A DNA stretch of 64,000 bases from an uncultured Lachnospiraceae bacterium (GTDB taxonomy: Bacteria > Bacillota > Clostridia > Lachnospirales > Lachnospiraceae). The position numbers and the translations under genes are program-made. A model generated the notes under the pieces. It was not told the DNA's origin. It did not search any database and worked only from the letters and a program-made list of their open reading frames with translations. The stretch spans positions 46,368-110,367 of the forward strand of contig CAJTOR010000005.1 of the NCBI GenBank assembly GCA_910577675.1, in the 5' to 3' direction. The stretch's first letter is position 1, and every line of letters starts with the position of its first letter. Of the stretch, positions 61,393 through 64,000 are shown piece by piece.

Positions 61393-61499
61393 GTTTTAAT
61401 TGTAAGTTTTGTAAGACTGTTTTGACGGAAAGATTGCGGGCTCCTTAGATAGTTTTGGGGTGTGATTCTTTTTAACGTTAAAAAACTGCCGTAGAAAGG

Positions 61500-61545
61500 G
61501 GGTGTTGCAAAATCATCAAATTTGATGATTGAGTGATACCCTTGT
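61500..61545. repeat. Hairpin with IS-end-like arm
   Basis: GGGT...ACCC outer pairs and a perfect inner stem AATCATCAA/TTGATGATT. It includes TGTTGCAAAAT, shared with the arms at 39257 and 43217. Directly precedes the decayed ATPase gene. Confidence 0.4.
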
Positions 61546-61548
61546 TCT

Positions 61549-62129
61549 ATGTTTACGGAAGAGGAGGTCAAAGCACTCTGTGAGTGGTTTCATATGAATT
61601 TTGAGGAAATAAGCGGTTGATACCGGAAATTTTGTGAATGATATGCGTAACCTTAAAACAAAGGATGATGCCTTGACTCTTTTGACACATCTGGGGTATC
61701 TGGCATACGATTCGTTAGAAGAGAGGGCGTTTATTCCAAATAATGAAATTATGGGTAAGTTCCGGCGTGCAATGAAAGCGGGCGGTTGGGAGAATGTGAT
61801 AAAGGTGATTGCGGATTCCGAGAGTCTGCTGCAAAATACTTTGGAGGGAAGGGAAGATAAGGTTGCGGTAGCATTAGACCATGCGCTGTGCGGATATTGT
61901 TTTTTTGCCGCTGCCAGGGAGGAATAAGCCAGCTATTGTTGTAGAATTAAAATATAATCAAACGGCGCAGACGGCAATTTTGCAGATAAAAGACAAGAAA
62001 TATATTGATGTGGTGAAAGATTATACGGGTGATATGATTCTTGTTGGAATAAATTATAATAAGGATAAGAAAGAGCAAGGACACAGTTGTAAGATAGAGC
62101 GTGCGAAATACCCGGAGGATGGCAAGTGA
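61549..62129 (+). pseudogene. Decayed AAA-ATPase/DUF1703 gene
   Basis: Three fragments in three frames match successive parts of the family to which 36062-37750 belongs. They are MFTEEEVKALCEWF (61549-61620); LKTKDDALTLLTHLGYLAYD through SLLQNTLEGREDKVAVALDHA (61634-61880); and ADIVFLPLPGRNKPAIVVELKYN through DMILVGINYNKDKK (to 62129). The ATPase half is absent, the segment between DHA and ADIVF is deleted, and frames change twice. Clearly non-functional. Confidence 0.8.
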
Positions 62130-62443
62130 ATAAAAATCGGTCTGATATAATTCCCAAACAGGGCAGCGGAGCAAGTGTTGACTATCCCGCTGCCCTGTCT
62201 GCTATCGCTCCATATCCTGCTTTCTGTGGGGTGGTTGCTCCTGCTCCATATCCTGCTTTCTGTGGGGTGGTTGCTCCCGCTGTTTCTGCTGCAAGATACT
62301 GTAAATGCCCTTCCTGTCTTCCGGAACATCTTTTCTTACCACTTCCCACAGACTTTTTCTGCACAAAAGTATATTTGTTTTCACAGGGTTCTGCTGAAAA
62401 GCGGGTACATAGTTGCCGATGATTTTTGTGTTCGCTCCAGACT
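62130..62443. other. Intergenic region with hairpin and 2 x 36-bp tandem repeat
   Basis: GGGCAGCGG (62161-62169) pairs with CCGCTGCCC (62187-62195). Two adjacent copies of a 36-bp unit (62208-62243 and 62244-62279) differ only at the next-to-last position. Frames crossing the repeat in both directions are open but have no ribosome binding site or family match; no gene is called. Confidence 0.5.
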
Positions 62444-63178
62444 TTATACTAGTGCGGCATCTTCTTTTAGTTGTCTGATGATGGTTTCCCTTACGGATGC
62501 GCCAAGATGTTTGCGCTCCTCCCTAGGGACATCGGCAGGATAGATTGGTTTGCCATAGTGGATGATGACATGTGCTTTTTTGACCCATGGTATATGGTTT
62601 TCAAAAACTGCCGCCGTGTTCGAGATGGCGACCGGGACAATACCACATCCCGCTTTTTCTGCCATTTTAAGGCTTCCTTCTTTGAATGGGAGCAGGTCAA
62701 ATTCTTCGCCGCGGTTCCTTGTACCCTCCGGCATAATAAAGATGGAGTAACCTGATTTTAGCTGTTCAATTCCCTGCATAATTGTTTTTAAGCCTTCCTT
62801 CATATCGTTGCGGTCAAGAAAAAGGCATTGCAGGCTTTTCATCCACCAGGCAAAAAGGGGTACACGGCGGAGTTCTTTTTTTGCCACGAAGCCAGTCAGT
62901 GTCGGAAGGGTAATATAGCCAACCGGAATGTCAGCGAGCCCTCTGTGATTGCCGACATAGAGGAAGGATTCCCCTTTTGGAAGTTCCTCCCTCCCAAGTA
63001 CTGTGATTTTTGTGCCGGCACAGAACATAACAAAGCGGAACGCGACCCGTACAATTGCCTGGGATGCGGCGATCCTTTTATGGGGGTTAAATTTGCCCAC
63101 AATAAAGAGAATCAGATAGATCGGCAGGAATAAAATCAGAAAAACAACCATTGAAAGTACTACCAAAACAATGCGCAT
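62444..63178 (-). CDS. plsC: 1-acyl-sn-glycerol-3-phosphate acyltransferase
   Basis: 244 aa. N-terminal hydrophobic helix (VVLSMVVFLILFLPIYLILFIV), catalytic HX4D as NHRGLADI, substrate-binding MPEGTRNRGEEFDLLPFKEGSLKMAEKAG, and VPVAI further on. Makes phosphatidic acid from lysophosphatidic acid at the membrane. Stand-alone gene on the - strand. Confidence 0.93.
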   Translation of the reverse strand: MRIVLVVLSMVVFLILFLPIYLILFIVGKFNPHKRIAASQAIVRVAFRFVMFCAGTKITVLGREELPKGESFLYVGNHRGLADIPVGYITLPTLTGFVAKKELRRVPLFAWWMKSLQCLFLDRNDMKEGLKTIMQGIEQLKSGYSIFIMPEGTRNRGEEFDLLPFKEGSLKMAEKAGCGIVPVAISNTAAVFENHIPWVKKAHVIIHYGKPIYPADVPREERKHLGASVRETIIRQLKEDAALV

Positions 63179-63396
63179 AACAACCTCTTTCCGCTGCGTG
63201 AAGCACGGGCAGGGAAAGTATAAAAATATGGTATACTGTGCATGCTTCCTATTTTATAACGCAGCATTATTTACATTGCATCAGTATACCACATTTTCAG
63301 GATATTTGGTAGACTTTCTTACAAAATCCTTACGATTTTTAAAAGTTTATATTTTGTTTATAAATGCGTGGAAGGACTATGCCGCAATCAGGGGGA

Positions 63397-64000
63397 TTAG
63401 AGTGTCAGCTTGATATATTTTCCGTCCTGCCCCACATTCTTTGTGTATCCATCATCCATGTAAAGTTCGTAGGACAGCCCCATGCCTTTTTCACCCAACA
63501 GTTCAAACTTTGTGTAATCCAGCTCTTTGGTGCATTCGCATGGCGGACAGAGCGGCAGCAGGTGACCTGTGCGGATAAAGAAGGCAACTTCGTTCAGCGC
63601 ACAGTCAATATAGTGCCAGCCCGCTTCCATTTTTGTAAGAGTGTATGTTTCAGCGGAAGTAAATTTTGCAAGGAGCATTCCTTCCGGCAGATAGACGGTG
63701 CGCCCTGTTACATTTTGCTTGTAGACCGGGGCAAGCATCAGGCTCTCGCCAAGCAAAAGCTGGTCTTCCACCTCACATGCCACTTTGTCCTGCGGCCATG
63801 CAAAGGCGAGAGGGGAGAAGAGCAGGGTATTGCCGAGCGCTGCTTTTACAAATTCACTGTAAATATATGGAATCAGGCGGTAGCGCAGCTTCAGGATTTC
63901 ACGGAAATCGTCGAGCCCCTCAAACTGGTAGCATTCCTGTTCTCTTGTGCCGAGTGCCGCGTGGTTGCGCATCAGAGGCGTGAAAATTCCGAAAGCGAGC
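63397..64000 (-). CDS. Glycoside hydrolase family 31 C-terminal part (cut by window end)
   Basis: The coding frame runs off the window at 64000. Visible part: LAFGIFTPLMRNHAALGTREQECYQFEG, then LRYRLIPYIYSEFVKAALGNTLLFSPLAF, GESLMLAPVYKQNVTGRTVYLPEG, and a C-terminal beta domain ending at 63397. FxPLMRNH and the RYRLIPYIYS helix are characteristic of GH31 alpha-glucosidases/alpha-xylosidases after the catalytic Asp residues, which lie outside. No signal peptide can be assessed. Likely cytoplasmic oligosaccharide hydrolysis. Confidence 0.88.
   Translation of the reverse strand, partial: LAFGIFTPLMRNHAALGTREQECYQFEGLDDFREILKLRYRLIPYIYSEFVKAALGNTLLFSPLAFAWPQDKVACEVEDQLLLGESLMLAPVYKQNVTGRTVYLPEGMLLAKFTSAETYTLTKMEAGWHYIDCALNEVAFFIRTGHLLPLCPPCECTKELDYTKFELLGEKGMGLSYELYMDDGYTKNVGQDGKYIKLTL

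Noticed and set aside
62182..62384. Short repeated peptide frames (TPQKAGYGA-type) across the 36-bp tandem repeat
   Set aside because: Open simply because the 36-bp unit is divisible by three; no ribosome binding site, and equivalent frames exist on both strands.

Overview
The window reads as chromosome of an anaerobic Firmicute, most likely Lachnospiraceae (Clostridia). The reasons are the gene styles (LoaP-type NusG paralog, B. subtilis-like pspA-ydjGHI operon, Firmicute sigma-A promoters and strong GGAGG ribosome binding sites) and low to middling G+C; the genus is not decided by anything I can see.

Layout. 1-4460: fusA, tuf and an ArsC/Spx-like reductase. 4500-35960: a surface-polysaccharide locus on the + strand. 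It has two paralogous polyprenyl-phosphate sugar transferases, a CapD/PglF-type 4,6-dehydratase, a LoaP antiterminator, GT4, GT2, GT10 and fucosyltransferase-like genes, a Wzy polymerase, gmd-manC-colD-fcl for GDP-deoxyhexoses, an aldo/keto reductase + ThDP enzyme + DRE-TIM aldolase + split transketolase set, an FkbM methyltransferase, a PglK/MsbA-type ABC flippase and a Wzz co-polymerase. The stretch 8.7-12.5 kb inside it is a patchwork: an orphan contractile-injection tube protein and tail-assembly protein, and a wrecked DegT aminotransferase. 36-43.3 kb: an AAA-ATPase/nuclease-fold gene, galE, MerR-TipAS and TetR regulators, glgB. 43.3-56.1 kb (- strand): carB, an OB-fold lipoprotein, and an operon of hybrid kinase, HD protein and sugar ABC transporter. 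56.2-61.4 kb (+): pncC/cinA, PAP2 phosphatase, pspA-ydjGHI-like operon and a small lipoprotein. 61.5-64 kb: a decayed ATPase gene, plsC and the 3' end of a GH31 glycosidase.

Two things stand out. First, the polysaccharide locus carries runs of 7-10 G inside or at the start of five genes. In two of them (GT10 fucosyltransferase, aldo/keto reductase) the run breaks the frame in exactly the way a one-base change would repair, and in a third it sits at the joint between duplicated GT-B domains. This looks like poly-G slipped-strand phase variation of a commensal glycan. Second, a structured element of about 104 nt, present in tandem, lies immediately upstream of the ribosome binding site of two unrelated genes (fusA and the OB-fold lipoprotein), in the same orientation. 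It has covarying stems and a nearly invariant 13-nt loop, so it is a candidate new leader RNA family.
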